Assembly: GCF_018812025.1 (NCBI RefSeq)
Contig: NC_063054.1
Coordinates: 31,438,418 to 31,502,417 of the forward strand
Source of the DNA: Megalobrama amblycephala
Lineage: Eukaryota; Chordata; Actinopteri; Cypriniformes; Xenocyprididae
Direction: 5' to 3'
Length of the DNA: 64,000 nt
Under the pieces are notes generated by a model. It was not told the DNA's origin. It ran no database searches and worked only from the letters and a program-made list of their open reading frames with translations. Positions 48,530 to 63,432 of the stretch are shown here, piece by piece. Made by a program: the position numbers and the translations under genes. The stretch's first letter is position 1, and each line of letters opens with the position of its first letter.

Positions 48530-49810
48530 TGCTTTAATTACAGCCATAAATCTTTTTGGATATGTCTGTACTAGCTTTGCACACCTAGATTGGGGAATAT
48601 TTGCCCATTCTTCCTTGCAGAATTCATTCAAATTCTGTGGTGAGCGGCAATAGACTGCACTCTTCAAGTCCATCGGATTTAAAGGGTTAGTTCACCCAAA
48701 AATGAAAATTATGCCATTTAATTACTCACCCTCATGTCAGTCCACACCCGTAAGACCTTTGTTCATCTTCGGACCACAAATTAAGATATTTTTGATAAAA
48801 TCCGATGGCTCAGTGAGGCCTGCATCGCCAGCAAGAACACTCCCTTTTTCAATGCCCAGAAAGCTACTAAAAACATATTTAAAACAGTTCATGTGAATAC
48901 AGTGGTCCAACCTTAATATAATAAAGCGATTTTGTGTGCCAAAAATGACAAAATAGCAACTTTATTCCACAATATCTAGTGATGGGCGATTTCAAAACAC
49001 TGCTTCATGAAGCTTCGAAGCTTTATGTATCTTTGGATCGCATATCAAACTGCCAAACTCACTTGAACTATTGAAGTTTCAAAACACTTATAATGTAACG
49101 AAGCCTCATTTACTGAAATCACATGATTTTGGTGCTCTGAAACACTGATTTGAAACAAAAGATTTGTAAAACTTTGAAGCTTCATGAAGCAGTGTTTTGA
49201 AATCGCCCATCACTAGATATTGTGGAGTAAAGTCGCTATTTTGTTATTTTTGGTGCACAAAAAATATTCTCGTTGCTTTATAACATTAAGGTTGAACCAC
49301 TGTAGTCACATGAACTGATTTAAATATGTTTTAGTAAATTAATGAATCTTGAGAGAGGAAATGTCATTGCTGGCAATGCAGGCCTCAATGAGCCATCAGA
49401 CCTTATCAAAAATATCTTAATTTGTGTTCCGAAGAAGAATGAAGGTCTTACGAGTGTGGAACGACATGAGGGTGAGTAATTAATGACAGAATTTTCATTT
49501 TTGGTGAACTAACCTTTTAAGTCAGGGCTCAGACTTGGCCACTCAAGGACATTCACCTTCCTATCCTTAAACCATTACGTTGTTCTTTTGGCGGTATGTT
49601 TAGGATCATTGTCGTGTTGGAAGGTGAATGACCTGCCCATCTTCAGTTGTCTAGCAGAGGGACGCAGGTTTTCCTCAAGAATTTGGATGTACTTGGCAGC
49701 ATCCATTTTCCCTTCAATCCTGACCAAACGCCTAGTCCCCACTGAAGAGAAACACCGTACACACACCATAATGCTGCCACCACCATGCTTCACTGTAGGT
49801 ATGGTGTGTT
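48530..49810 (-). pseudogene. Tc1 transposase C-terminal part, interrupted
   Basis: The - strand frame at 49575-49793 starts with [15 protein letters not shown], continues with [15 protein letters not shown], and ends with [12 protein letters not shown], which carries the second catalytic Asp of the DDE triad. After a frame disturbance, 'gtccttgagtggccaag' encodes the VLEWP segment and then SPDL. The TTAA element is inserted exactly inside the conserved SPDLNP motif, and the rest resumes at 48680. The N-terminal helix-turn-helix region is absent, so it cannot be functional. Confidence 0.75.
48683..49516. mobile_element. TTAA-flanked compound palindrome inside Tc1
   Basis: TTAA lies at 48679-48682 and 49517-49520. 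Ends are 'agggttagttcaccca' and 'ggtgaactaacctt'. The centre carries the same inner palindrome ('agtgatgggcgatttc' ... 'gaaatcgcccatcact', about 48978-49214) as the copies at 10270 and 62520. Confidence 0.85.
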
Positions 49811-49846
49811 TTGGGTAGTGTGCTTTGTTTGATTCTCACCAAACAT

Positions 49847-52800
49847 ATATATATTACGCAAGTGCACCACTTGGATATTATACACATATTCGTATCCATA
49901 TATGACTCAGCTGTTATTTCATGATGTTGCCTCTACAGATATCTGAACAACATGTAGGGACCCTGTGAGTTGGAACACAACTCTTTCACTCTTTCTTGCA
50001 GGTTTAACCAGATTCAGTTGGAAGCACATGGTTGCAGAAAAATGAGCTTGGAGAGGTGACCCCTTTAACAGCTAAAGTTTCTGAAAGGAAGAAAAAGCAG
50101 GAAAGTGGAATCTGGTTGGCATGAGGAGATAGCATGTGTGTGTGTGGGATTGATGTGGTTGGTGAAAATGGGAAGGTGTTGGTCAGTCAAGTGGGAAAAG
50201 GCTTCAGTTTTCTATTTCAACAAGCAATAAAACGCCCAAGCCCTTGTGGCCTTTATCTGTGCTGTGATCTAAGCACATTATAAGGTTGAAACTCAGTGTT
50301 GAGAAAGCAGCTGGATGAAGTGATGATTACTACAGAAAGTCCTGGCAAAGTAATGAGAAAGTAGCACCGGATAACATCAAAACCAATTAAGTCCATCCAG
50401 GTTCAATTCAACCTTGAAAAATGTTCAACCTGGTTTCATTTATCTATTTTGAATCCTGTCCAAATTTACGGATTAATCTGCTTTAAAATACAGGGGGAAT
50501 TCACTGAGAATTAAAATGCAGTGTGCCCACTGATTGTTTATTTGCATGCTGTCTGCATTGTTTTAGTGCCCAATTCACTAAAGGAATTATGCAAATCTAG
50601 GCAAAACAGCAAACATGCTCCCAAAAATGTATTTTTTTTAATTGCTAGTACACAGTTGTGGAGAATGCAGCAGTCTATCACAATCTGGCATACTTTTCTG
50701 GAACTGTAGCATAGCTCCACCACTGCGACCTCTTTAAAATGCCAAAATGCGCTTGTTTTTTTTGAAAATATGCCTGGCTATTACACTCCTCTCCATCATT
50801 TGATCTTTATTTGATGAATTAATGCTGCCACGAACAACATAAAATGTAAACAAACATATCTTTTTAATAAAATTCTGTTTACCTCCTGCTGTCTGTGGGC
50901 GGTAATAGCGCTGCGTTTTGTAAATAAGGCACAATCTATAAATAATGAGACTAATTTACATAGAAAGAGCCGTATTTGTGCTGTAAAGAATGACAGTGAG
51001 TTGAACTGATTTTACTGGCTGGATAAACTACATAACATTTGGTTAGTGAATAACATACAGGAATTAAATGCCATGCAACTGTACTATGTCTTGTTTAATT
51101 CTGAATGCTATCTGACAGACCCATACTTGTGACGTCACTGCGATAATTAATGTGGATTTTTTTTTTTTTTTTGTCAGTTAAATGAGCTGGAGGATGACTC
51201 AAAGTGAGCATGTGATAAAGAGATGCTCTGACAAAAAGCATGACACACATGCAGTGGATTCATACCAAGTTGTGCTCTATTTTCAGTGAATGACACCTTT
51301 AATTGATGCAGTGACTGGGGACTCATGTGCCGCATAGTCAGATGGGTGTGAAAAGACTGAGGGACAGAGAAAGAGAGAGAAGTGTTGCTGCTGTTTTCCC
51401 TTTGCATGAAAAATGAGACTGAGTCCATCTCAACCATATTATCCCTCTCCCAAAGTGCTTTGTGGACAGCCATTCATCTTTCTGCATCTCGCCCCCTTTA
51501 TCTGTCACTCCTGTCTCATCTCTACACCTCTCATCTTGCTCTACTCTCCTCCTCCACCTGAATACAATTTGCTGAAACTTTACCAAAGCAACTCAGGGCC
51601 TGTAACTCATCTTCATCGGCTTAGATCACTGAACATCATGTCACACATCTCCATTGTCTAATCATCAACGTTACCTTCAGCTTCGTAATAGCTCTGGCAG
51701 ACCTGTTACAGATGTAGTGTTTAATGACAAACAGTAATCAGGAGGGAATTGGTGACGCATTTAATCTCTGGTTTTACAGCTTTGTCCATGGATGATTTTA
51801 TCCCCTAAGGCAGATTCTTACGAGCTCACTTACTCAGCCTGACAGAAAGCGATGTCAGAACAGCATGATAAAAAAAAGCAACCGCACTGGGGAAGAGGGA
51901 AAAAATCACAATTCCGCATTGTATCTCAACGACAACCGCCGGGCAGATTTTCCTTTGATGGCAACTCATTTCTTTTTCATGTTTAAGTTCAATGATTGAA
52001 TAAAATTTAACTTTAGAATGTGGATAAATGAAGTCTTAATTTGAACTTTCCTCTATAACTCATTACAATATTAGTTCAAGTAAAGGCATGCGATTAACAC
52101 AGTATGGAAATCATTAATGGCCTGTCCAGTATTGTACCTCTAAAGTCGTTTTACATCAGAAAAATTCACCAATTATAAATATTTCAGTTTAATCATGTAA
52201 TATAAGTGTGTGTGTGTATTAATATTTTTATTCTGCAAGGATCAAGAATCTATTAAATTGATCAAAAGTGACAATTAAGGCTTAAATGGTTACAAATATA
52301 TATATATATATATATAAATATATAAATATCTGAATATACTGTTTATATTTTTTTTCATTATTTATATTGCAACAGGAATTCACTGTTTCAATGTTATTTA
52401 TGCAGCTCTATTTATGTGGTTCTCTGTGTAGTCATCAGTGATTTTTAAGCATATTTGTTTTTAGGTGGGTATTTGTGGATGCTTGTGTGTGAGGGTGTAC
52501 ATTATTAATAAGAAATGAGAAATGGAGGGAATATTGGAAAATATTCCTCTGTTATTTTGTTTCTCTATTGTTCACCACTCTTATCTGAATTTGTGGCAGG
52601 CAAGAGCTCTGCAAGTGTCTCCTGTTCACATCCGTCAAGTGGTATTTGGACAACACCCATCCAAGAGAGCAAGATTGTGTGTGCGAGTACACATCTGAGA
52701 AACACATCTCACGATATTACATTCAGAGAGATGAACGTCTCCTCTTTGTTGTTTTACCAACCATGATTATTTGGTGTGTGAGACAGTGGTCTCAAAGAGG

Positions 52801-52900
52801 ATATTTGCTGATAAGTGTGCTAGAGAGAACAGCAGTCTTATTCGTGATGATGTTAACCCAAAGACCTTTTAAAATCCCATGTGGGATTTTTTTTTTTTTT
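49847..52900. other. intronic sequence, no bounded feature
   Basis: No exon was recognised. A (TA)n run lies at about 52294-52314, next to a short hAT-like fragment at about 52230-52290 ('aaattgatcaaaagtgaca'). Open frames (for example 51174-51473, 52515-52909) have no recognised motif. Confidence 0.4.
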
Positions 52901-52972
52901 TTAAATTAAATTAAATTAAATTAAATTAAATTAAATTAAATTAAATTAAATTTAATTTAATTTAATTTAATT
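52901..52972. repeat. self-complementary (AAATT)n/(AATTT)n pentanucleotide tract
   Basis: About eleven AAATT units switch to about four AATTT units. Because AATTT is the reverse complement of AAATT, the tract can fold into a hairpin. Confidence 0.85.
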
Positions 52973-54300
52973 TTATTATTATTATTATTTTTTTTAAATC
53001 TGACCAACAGTCTTCCAACAAACTACATTTGCCATATTTTCAGAACAGATGGCTTGAGGGTTATGTTAGTGGTTAAAATCTAAAATGTATTTTAGGTTTT
53101 TGCTCAAATCATCATCATCATCTTGTTGAATTTAATTGAACATCAGTTCATTTTTTTTGTCTAAGTATATTTGTGAATGAACGCTTTTCTCTGGTGTAAA
53201 TTCTCTGAAATTGTTTCTCTTACACCTTGCCTGCTTTACTGTAATCTTTGCTGACTTTGTGGGGAAGGCTGACTTGAAAGCCTCCCATCTTCCCCACTGG
53301 CAGCTCCTCCATTACCTACAAAGTGCTTCATCTCTCTCCGCTGAGGCTGGGTCTACTGTGCTACTTCTGATTAATGACTGTGCCATTCCAGCTCAATTTA
53401 TTACCATACATTTCACCATGCAATACAATCCAGCACATTCACCCTGTATGGAGGTATTAACATTGTGCCATGATACTTGACACTGTAATAGTGAAAATTA
53501 TAAGAACTTATTTGTCTGGCATTTGAGACAAATCCATTAGGTTGACTTGAATAATAGCTGAGCTGAAGCTGAGGTACAACCTACTGCCCCTCGGGTGCAT
53601 ATATGAACACATTTAATAGTCAAAAGAGCATTATATAATAATAAAGTCACTGAGGATCAGAAAATAGCTGACAGCACTGAATAGAAACGATCAAACTGTG
53701 ATATATCATATGATATATACAATACTATGGGTGTAGAATATTGAGGATAAGCATAAATCTCTTTTATGAGAGAAAAGTCACAAATAGAGAATGTTTGTCA
53801 GCGGTTTTGTGCCTCACGGGATCAGCGCTAATTGTTGGAACTCAGGGTAGCTTAACAGGCAGATTGTGATGTGTGAAAGTATGTCCTTATTAAGCTCTCC
53901 TCATTCACTGTGTCTGAACAAACATGATTGGACTTCTCACCCTCAACTATTTATTCTGTTAAAGTCAGCTTTTTTCCAATCTTCACAGTTCGCTAGACAA
54001 GATTCATCTTGCACTTGTGGAATCTGACTAAGTCTCTGCTCCCACAGTCCTGCCTCCGCTTTCCCTTTCCAACATCCAAACATGCAGAACTGCGTCATCA
54101 CCTGTTGTTCTGCTTTTACTTTCTAGCTGTGCTGGCATTTTTGCTCATTCTCTGCCAAGAACAGCAGCACTTTTACCCATTTTTTAAATTTGTGCCCACT
54201 CAGATAAGGCTTTTCGAATAATGTAACAGAATCAGTCTCCCTATACTTTCAATAAACTTTGCAGGACTGCATTCTTAACTCATTTTTCTACTAAGTTTTA
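52973..54300. other. intronic sequence, no feature seen
   Basis: Non-coding. Confidence 0.4.
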
Positions 54301-54500
54301 TATTATATTATATTATATAACATTTCTGGTTCTCGAATCTGATTGGCTGAGAGGTCTTTCCAGCCATGCGATATATTCTACCAGTATAACCACAGGAACC
54401 GTTTGAATTGAATGTAGTTGAACCTTAGCCATGCTGATAAAGAGCGATATCGCACGCTGATATTATATTATATTATAGCCTATTATAGACTATTATAGCC
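54301..54500. repeat. (TATTA)n-flanked short element
   Basis: TATTA repeats lie at about 54300-54318 and 54461-54476. Between them is a block starting 'ggttctcgaatctgattggc', a kind of short element often seen in fish. Ends were not resolved. Confidence 0.45.
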
Positions 54501-55979
54501 TATTATGTTATTTTTATTAAAAATGTAACCATGTTCAATATGTCTTTGGAAGGCTTTTGCCTTTCAAACACATTCAAATGCACAAATTTACACCATTTTG
54601 TATTTATGTAATGCAGGGATTCTCAGACCTTTTGTCAGCCCAACCTCTTAATATACAGAATGGAATAAGCTTTCTTTCTCTTTGTATTTTTGTATCAATA
54701 TGATGCAAGATTATCATATTCAAATCAATGTGATAAATGAGTTAGGTCAAAAGTAACCAAAAAGTAGCCAGATTATATTACCTAAAATGTAATAGCCAAT
54801 GATTTGGGTAACAATTTAGAATACTGTCCTGTCATTAATGAAAAACTACAGGAACAAATGAGTTACGCAATATTAACACCGTAACTAACAAGAAACACTG
54901 ATTAACGAATTAGTAAGTAATCGTGCATAATCGAATGTGCTAGTTCACTATTAGGTAATACATTTTTTTTCATACATCTCAGAGGACTAATAAGAACTAC
55001 TATACACAGGTTCATTATCAATACAAATAATGTATAATTATAAAGTGAACCCACTAATGATTCAAGTATTACCAAATCCTTAGGAAATATTTGGATCAGT
55101 ATTCTAAAGTGAAAAACATCATAACTCTCTAGTAATGACTGAAATCATTGTAAGCTTTTGAGGTTTTTGTAAAGTGTTGGATAGTAATGACTCAAGTGTT
55201 ACTACATCTTTCAGAAGGAATTACTAATTATTTGGATCAGTATTCTAAAGTGAAAAGCATGATAACTCCCTAATGACTAAAGTCATTGTAAGCTTTTGAG
55301 GTTTTTGTAAGGTTTAGGATAGTAATTCCTTCTGAAGGATTTGGTAACACTTGAGTACTAGTGGGTTATCATGATCTTAACTTTGGAATATTGATCCAAA
55401 TAATTAGTAAATCCTTTAGAAGGATGTAGTAACACTTGAGTCATCACTAATCAAAAGTTTACAAAGCCCTCCAAAGCTTACAATGACTTCAGTCAGTATT
55501 AGTTATCATGCTTAAAGGGTTAGTTCACCCAAAAATGAAAATTATGTCATTAATGACTCACCCTCATGTCGTTCCAAACCCGTAAGACCTCCGTTCATCT
55601 TCGGAACACAGTTTAAGATATTTTAGATTTAGTCCGAGAGCTTTCTGTCCCTCCATTGAAAGTGTTTGTACGGTAGATTGTCCATGTCCAGAAAGGTAAT
55701 AAAAACATCATCAAAGTAGTCCATGTGACATCAGTGGGTTAGTTAGAAGTTTTTGAAGCATCGAAAATACATTTTGGTCCAAAAATAACAAAAACTACGA
55801 CTTTATTCAGCATTGTCTTCTCTTCCGGGTCTGTTGTCAATCCGGGTTCACGACTCCGCAGTGATGCTGCTGATGTGTTATCCGGTGCGCCCGAGCTTCG
55901 TTTACAGTCTGAGGGAGACGCACGCTGTATTCAAGCTATTCTACATTGTTTGTATTTTGGTATTGCTATATTTTTTAAA

Positions 55980-56128
55980 ATGGTGCGTAAGTGTGCATGT
56001 CGCGGATGTCCTAATCGCCAAAAACAAAGACGTAAAAGTGCATTACCAACGCCGACAGATGAAAGGATTCAATGGAATCAATTCAATGGAATCAATTCAT
56101 TGGAAAGGATTCCGAAAGAGAATACAAT
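55980..56128 (+). pseudogene. THAP-domain N-terminal fragment
   Basis: An ATG at 55980 opens MVRKCACRGCPNRQKQRR, with the Cys-x4-Cys pattern of a THAP start, then PTPTDERIQWNQF, the segment containing the conserved Trp. The remaining THAP half (Cys-x2-His) is missing. The frame runs through a short 'aatggaatcaattc' repeat into the LTR element. It lies between the arms of a TTAA palindrome, so it is probably the 5' end of a deleted Kolobok-type transposase. Confidence 0.6.
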
Positions 56129-56514
56129 TGTCACGGTAGCAAACACGGAGACAAGAGACAGATCCAAATGCAGGTAAGTTTAATGGGTAATCCAATATCG
56201 TGAATCCATAAACAGGCCAGGGTCAAAATCCAGAATAGCAGTCCATACAAAAACAGGCACAAAAACAGGGAACAAGAAACAACACAGACCGGGAAATGTG
56301 AACTGAAAACTCCATGACTAGAACAGAAACCAACAGGGTATAAATAGACAGACACTGATAACATAATACAAGACAGCTGTGAGTAATGAAGTGATCATGA
56401 GATAATGAGTCCGGCAGTGCGTTATGGGTAATGAAGTCCACGGGGTGAAAACAAGAGTCCAGGATGGAGTGCCCTCTAGTGGCTGATAGGGCACTCACAC
56501 TAATGATCATGACA
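56129..56514 (-). repeat. LTR (3' LTR in element orientation), 386 bp
   Basis: On the - strand it starts TGTCATGATC and ends ACCGTGACA. It holds a TATA-like 'ctatttatac' (complement of 56338-56347) and an ATTAAA polyadenylation-type signal (complement of 56179-56184). Confidence 0.92.
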
Positions 56515-56661
56515 TTACCCCCCCTCAAAGGAGCGGCTACCAGACGCTCCACCAGACAAAAAAGAAAAAAAAACAAAAACACAAAAACTCAGGAGGGAGG
56601 TGGACAGGAGGAGGATCAGGGGGAGGGATGGCGGGCCAGGTCCAGAGTCCCCAACAGAAGG

Positions 56662-56955
56662 CCAGGGCGGTGCTGGAGGAACTGACCAGGCGGGCGCCAG
56701 CAGGCCTGGAGTCCTGGCCGATTGCCAGGGTGGCGCTGGAGGAACTAACCAGGCGGGTTCCCGCAGGTCTGGGGTCCAGGCTGAACACCAGGGCGGCACT
56801 GGAGGAACTGACCAGGCTGGTTCCAGCGGTTCTGGAGTCCTGGCTGAGCGCAAGGGTGGCGCTGGAGGAACTGACCAGGCGGGCACTGGCAGGTCTGGAT
56901 TCCTGGCTGAGTGCCAGGGCGGTGCTGGAGGAACAGACCAGGCGGGTCTCAACGG
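56662..56955 (-). repeat. 60-bp tandem repeat, about five units
   Basis: Units contain 'ctggaggaactgaccaggc'. They encode the 20-residue Pro/Trp repeats on the - strand. Confidence 0.85.
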
Positions 56956-57041
56956 TTCTGGTAGCCTGGGCAGAGGCGGCAGGGCAGAAGGCTTGGACGG
57001 CGGCGGCAGGGCAGAAGGCTTGGACGGCGGCGGCAGGACTA

Positions 57042-59372
<2,331 letters not shown>

Positions 59373-59571
59373 TCAGAAGGTCCTTTAAGACCGCATCATT
59401 ATAACCCAACCCTACCGCCAGGGTCCAAAATAATTGTGCCAAACCACCCACCTTACTGCCCTGTTGCCTCAGGGTGGTTAAGTTCTCCAGGCAAGCCATC
59501 CGTTCCTCTGCAGTGGTAGGAGGAGTGATAAAGATTCCCATCCTGCTGGATCCTTAGGTGATGGAGTTTTC

Positions 59572-59958
59572 TGTCACGGTAGCAAACACGGAGACAAGAG
59601 ACAGATCCAAATGCAGGTAAGTTTAATGGGTAATCCAATATCGTGAATCCATAAACAGGCCAGGGTCAAAATCCAGAATAGCAGTCCATACAAAAACAGG
59701 CACAAAAACAGGGAACAAGAAACAACACAGACCGGGAAATGTGAACTGAAAACTCCATGACTAGAACAGAAAACCAACAGGGTATAAATAGACAGACACT
59801 GATAACATAATACAAGACAGCTGTGAGTAATGAAGTGATCATGAGATAATGAGTCCGGCAGTGCGTTATGGGTAATGAAGTCCACGGGGTGAAAACAAGA
59901 GTCCAGGATGGAGTGCCCTCTAGTGGCTGATAGGGCACTCACACTAATGATCATGACA
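59572..59958 (-). repeat. LTR (5' LTR in element orientation), 387 bp
   Basis: Identical to the other LTR except for one extra A near 59773. It carries the same TATA-like and ATTAAA signals and would drive - strand transcription of the element. Confidence 0.92.
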
Positions 59959-60383
59959 ACAATGCTGAATAAAGTCGTGGTTTTTGTTATTTTTGGACCA
60001 AAATGTATTTTCGATGCTTCAAAAACTGATGTCACATGGACTACTTTGATGATGTTTGTATTACCTTTCTGGACATGGACAGTCTACCGTACAAACACTT
60101 TCAATGGAGGGACAGAAAGCTCTCGGACTAAATCTAAAATATCTTAAACTGTGCTCCGAAGATGAACGGAGGTCTTACGGGTTTGGAACGACATGAGGGT
60201 GAGTCATTAATGACATAATTTTCATTTTTGGGTGAACTAACCCTTTAACCCATTCAACTGAGCACTATTACTTGCTAATTCATTAATCAGAGTTTCTTGT
60301 TAGTTAATAGTAGTAACTAGAATGGTAATAGTGCATTACTGTAGGTATTCATTAATGAGGGAACAGTATTCTAAAGTGTTATC

Positions 60384-62095
60384 TACTCAGCACTGCAGAT
60401 ATACTGTACATATATACATGCATATTTATTTATTTAAATCCAATACTACAATAGATATTTTTTCTCTCTCTCTTAATTTACTGACTTCAAATGGAATACA
60501 GAAGAGTGTGCTTGTATTTGGGTTATTTTTTTACTTTACAGTGCTCTAGTTCAGATACTTGAAGGACTAGCCATCCTAAATGATGCTCTCAGATGTTGTT
60601 TCTCTCTTCACGCTCCTGTTGGCTGCTTTTTGGCCATCCACTGTTATCGACCCATTAGACAAAGCAAAATGGAATTTCTAGCTATCTGCACCCTCTTAGT
60701 CTATTGTTTCCCTTTCAGTCACGCTAAGGTAATTCGTTTTTCAGGGGCCGTGTTTCGCTCCCCTTTCACTGCTGGCTGATTGCCTTGTAGAACAGACCTG
60801 TCCATGTAACATTATCCTTGGTCTATGCTCTTTACCTCTAATTTATCTGTCTAGTATAACCAGGGCCTCTGACATATCCACGTCCTTCTAAAATGCCACG
60901 ATCTGTTTGGCTCTTTTTGTTTGTCATTGGAGCTTTTTTAATAAAAAATGATTATTTTTTAAAATCTGTAAGTTAAAAGTGTGAGTCAATATCAGTGAAC
61001 GGTAGTTTATGACCATCTAATGCATATACTATATAAACAAAAGGGAAGTAATCACTCGTGGAAACTGCAAGCTTCAATCAGGTTTTCAGACAACATTCTG
61101 AATTTGTCTTCTCAGAAACAAAAAAAGGTACTTTCAACACTTTCAACGAAGAACTAATCACATGATTTGCCAAAGTTTGCCATGTATCTGCATTCAAATT
61201 TTAATATTTTGAATTTCTGCTAGCAAGTGAACTAGATTCATGAGCAGAACTGTATATTCAGCTTTGCTGTCTGAGTTGTGAAATAACCACTGCTAGCACA
61301 CAATAATAGACACATACACCTACTCCTTTGTCTCGGTTTTATCGGGAACAGGAGACAAGAACAAACTTGTTTCTTTCTCATCTTATCCAGAGATGCTGAG
61401 GATGGCAGAGAGAATCATAAATTATATAATCAACAGATCATAAATCCAATTTCATAAAGAATCACACATTATGGCCATTGTTGTAACATTAATGCAATAC
61501 CTAAAATGCAGTGCATTCTAAAATATGTCAAAAAAATGGGTTTCAAACAGCAATTCACATTGACTTTAACAAGTTTAAGAGATTAATTGCAATATAGAGA
61601 AACAAAGAATATAGGCTCATGGTTTTCATGGGTTCCGTATAGCATTAGCAACACTGAGCACATACAAGTGCGAACACTATTCACAATACTAGTGAATATG
61701 CTAAAATTTGAGAGTGTAGCATAACTAAAAAAAAAAAAATTCAGGTTTCTGTGAAAATATTCCCTGAGCTGCATATTCAACCTTTGGCATATGGCATAAG
61801 AGCTAATTAGAACTATGCTAATGTGCTCCCTCAGGCCCAGCGACTGAAGAGGAAACCAACTATGTGCTTTGATATATCTGTCATGCTTCAGCAGACACTA
61901 ACAAGGATGAATCTGAGACACTACAGACCCTGCATAATATAGGTCTGCATTGTTCAAACTTATTCTTAACTGGTGGTCTTATCAGTTTTATTTGTGACTT
62001 TCAGTGAATTATTTACATTTAACTTCTGCACATCATATTCGGGAAATACTTCTTTCCCAAGAATTTAACTCACTTTTGTCTTCACTGTCTTAAGG
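60384..62095. other. intronic sequence, no feature seen
   Basis: Non-coding. No exon was recognised. Confidence 0.4.
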
Positions 62096-63432
62096 TGATG
62101 ATTCATGGGGCAACTTTTTGAGCAATGATGCTGGGCAATGTTGCAATCAGCGGGCAACCTGTTGAGACACAGGGCAACTAATTAAGGGCAACAGTTGGCA
62201 GCGACTAATCGAAGAGGAGCAAATATATTGCCAACCCAATAAATACTTGTTAGACACTTTATTTCAACTTTTCAAATAAATGCCTTTCCCATGCATCTGA
62301 TTTGTGACGGGAAAAGGGAGAAGAGCGAGTTTGGCAAAAGGCGGATTTGAATCCGGGTCGATCGCATCAAAAGGTATTTTCATGTGCCATACTCCCTATG
62401 GCCTACCTACGGCACTGCAGACGTTACATGAAGCACGTCTTTTTAGCATTTAACTAAAAATATTCGATAGCTAAATTATAGCCTAGGTACATTAAATTGG
62501 AAATTTGTTGGTATTTTAAAGGGTTAGTTCACCCAAATATGAATATAATGTCATTTATTACTCACCCTCATGTCGTTCTACACCCGTAAGACCTTCATTC
62601 ATCTTCGGAACACAAATTAAGATATTTTTGATGAAATCTGATGGCTCTGTGAGGCCTCCATTGCCAGCAATGTCACTGAACATCTGAAGATCCAGACATA
62701 TTTAAAACAGTTCATGTGACTACAGTGGTTCTGCCATAATATTATAAAGCGATGAGAATACTTTTTGTGCACCAAAAAAGCAAAATAACGACTTCTCAAC
62801 AATATCTAGTGATGGCCGATTTCAAAACACTGCTTCGAAGCTTTAAAAATCTTTTGTTTCGAATCAGTGGTTCAGATCGCGTAAACGAAGCCTCGTTTAC
62901 TGAAATCATGTGACTTTGGCGCTCTGAAACACTGATTCGAAACAAAAGATTTGTAAAGCTTCGAAGCAGTGTTTTGAAATCGGCCATCACTAGATATTGT
63001 TGAAAAGTCGTTTTTTTTTTTTTTTGCCGCACAAAAAGTATTCTCGTCACTTTATAATATTAAGGTAGAACCACTGTACTCACATGAACTGTTTTAAATA
63101 TGTTTTTAGCACCTTTATGGATCTTGAGAGAGGGAGTGTCATTGCTGCAAATAGAGGCCTCACTGAGCCATCGGATTTCATCAAAAATATCTTATAAATA
63201 TCTTATACATAATTTTCATTTTTGGGTGAACTAACCCCTTTAAGCATTAGAGGTAAATTCCCTGTTTTGGGTTGACACATGACAACTAACCAGCGTAAAA
63301 AGATATAAGTTCACACTCCTTTTCTTCGGTCCACTGCCACTGAGAGGCTGCCATCTTGTTTAAATTTTTTTGGAAATCTCCAAGCCGGTCACGTGCTCGG
63401 CAACATTGCTCAAAAAATTGCCCCGTGTATCA
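62096..63432. mobile_element. element with TGATNNNNGGGGCAA ends, split by a TTAA element
   Basis: The left end 'tgatgattcatggggcaact' and the reverse complement of the right end, 'tgatacacggggcaattt', match, both followed by 'ttgagcaatg'. The copy is interrupted at 62520-63239. No coding; no clear target duplication. Confidence 0.65.
62520..63239. mobile_element. TTAA-flanked compound palindrome, 720 bp
   Basis: TTAA lies at 62516-62519 and 63240-63243. Ends are 'agggttagttcaccca' and 'tgggtgaactaacccct'. The inner palindrome at about 62806-62995 ('agtgatggccgatttc' ... 'gaaatcggccatcact') occupies the same place as in the copies at 10270 and 48683. Confidence 0.85.

Larger units (their letters stand above)
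48391..49846 (-). mobile_element. Tc1/mariner element, 5'-truncated, split by a TTAA element
   Basis: The terminal repeat 'cctatagaaagtcatcattc' and 'cttttgtcacattacac' lie at the left. Transposase sequence runs leftwards on the - strand at 48530-48680 and 49517-49846. The N-terminal half and the other terminal repeat are missing. Confidence 0.8.
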
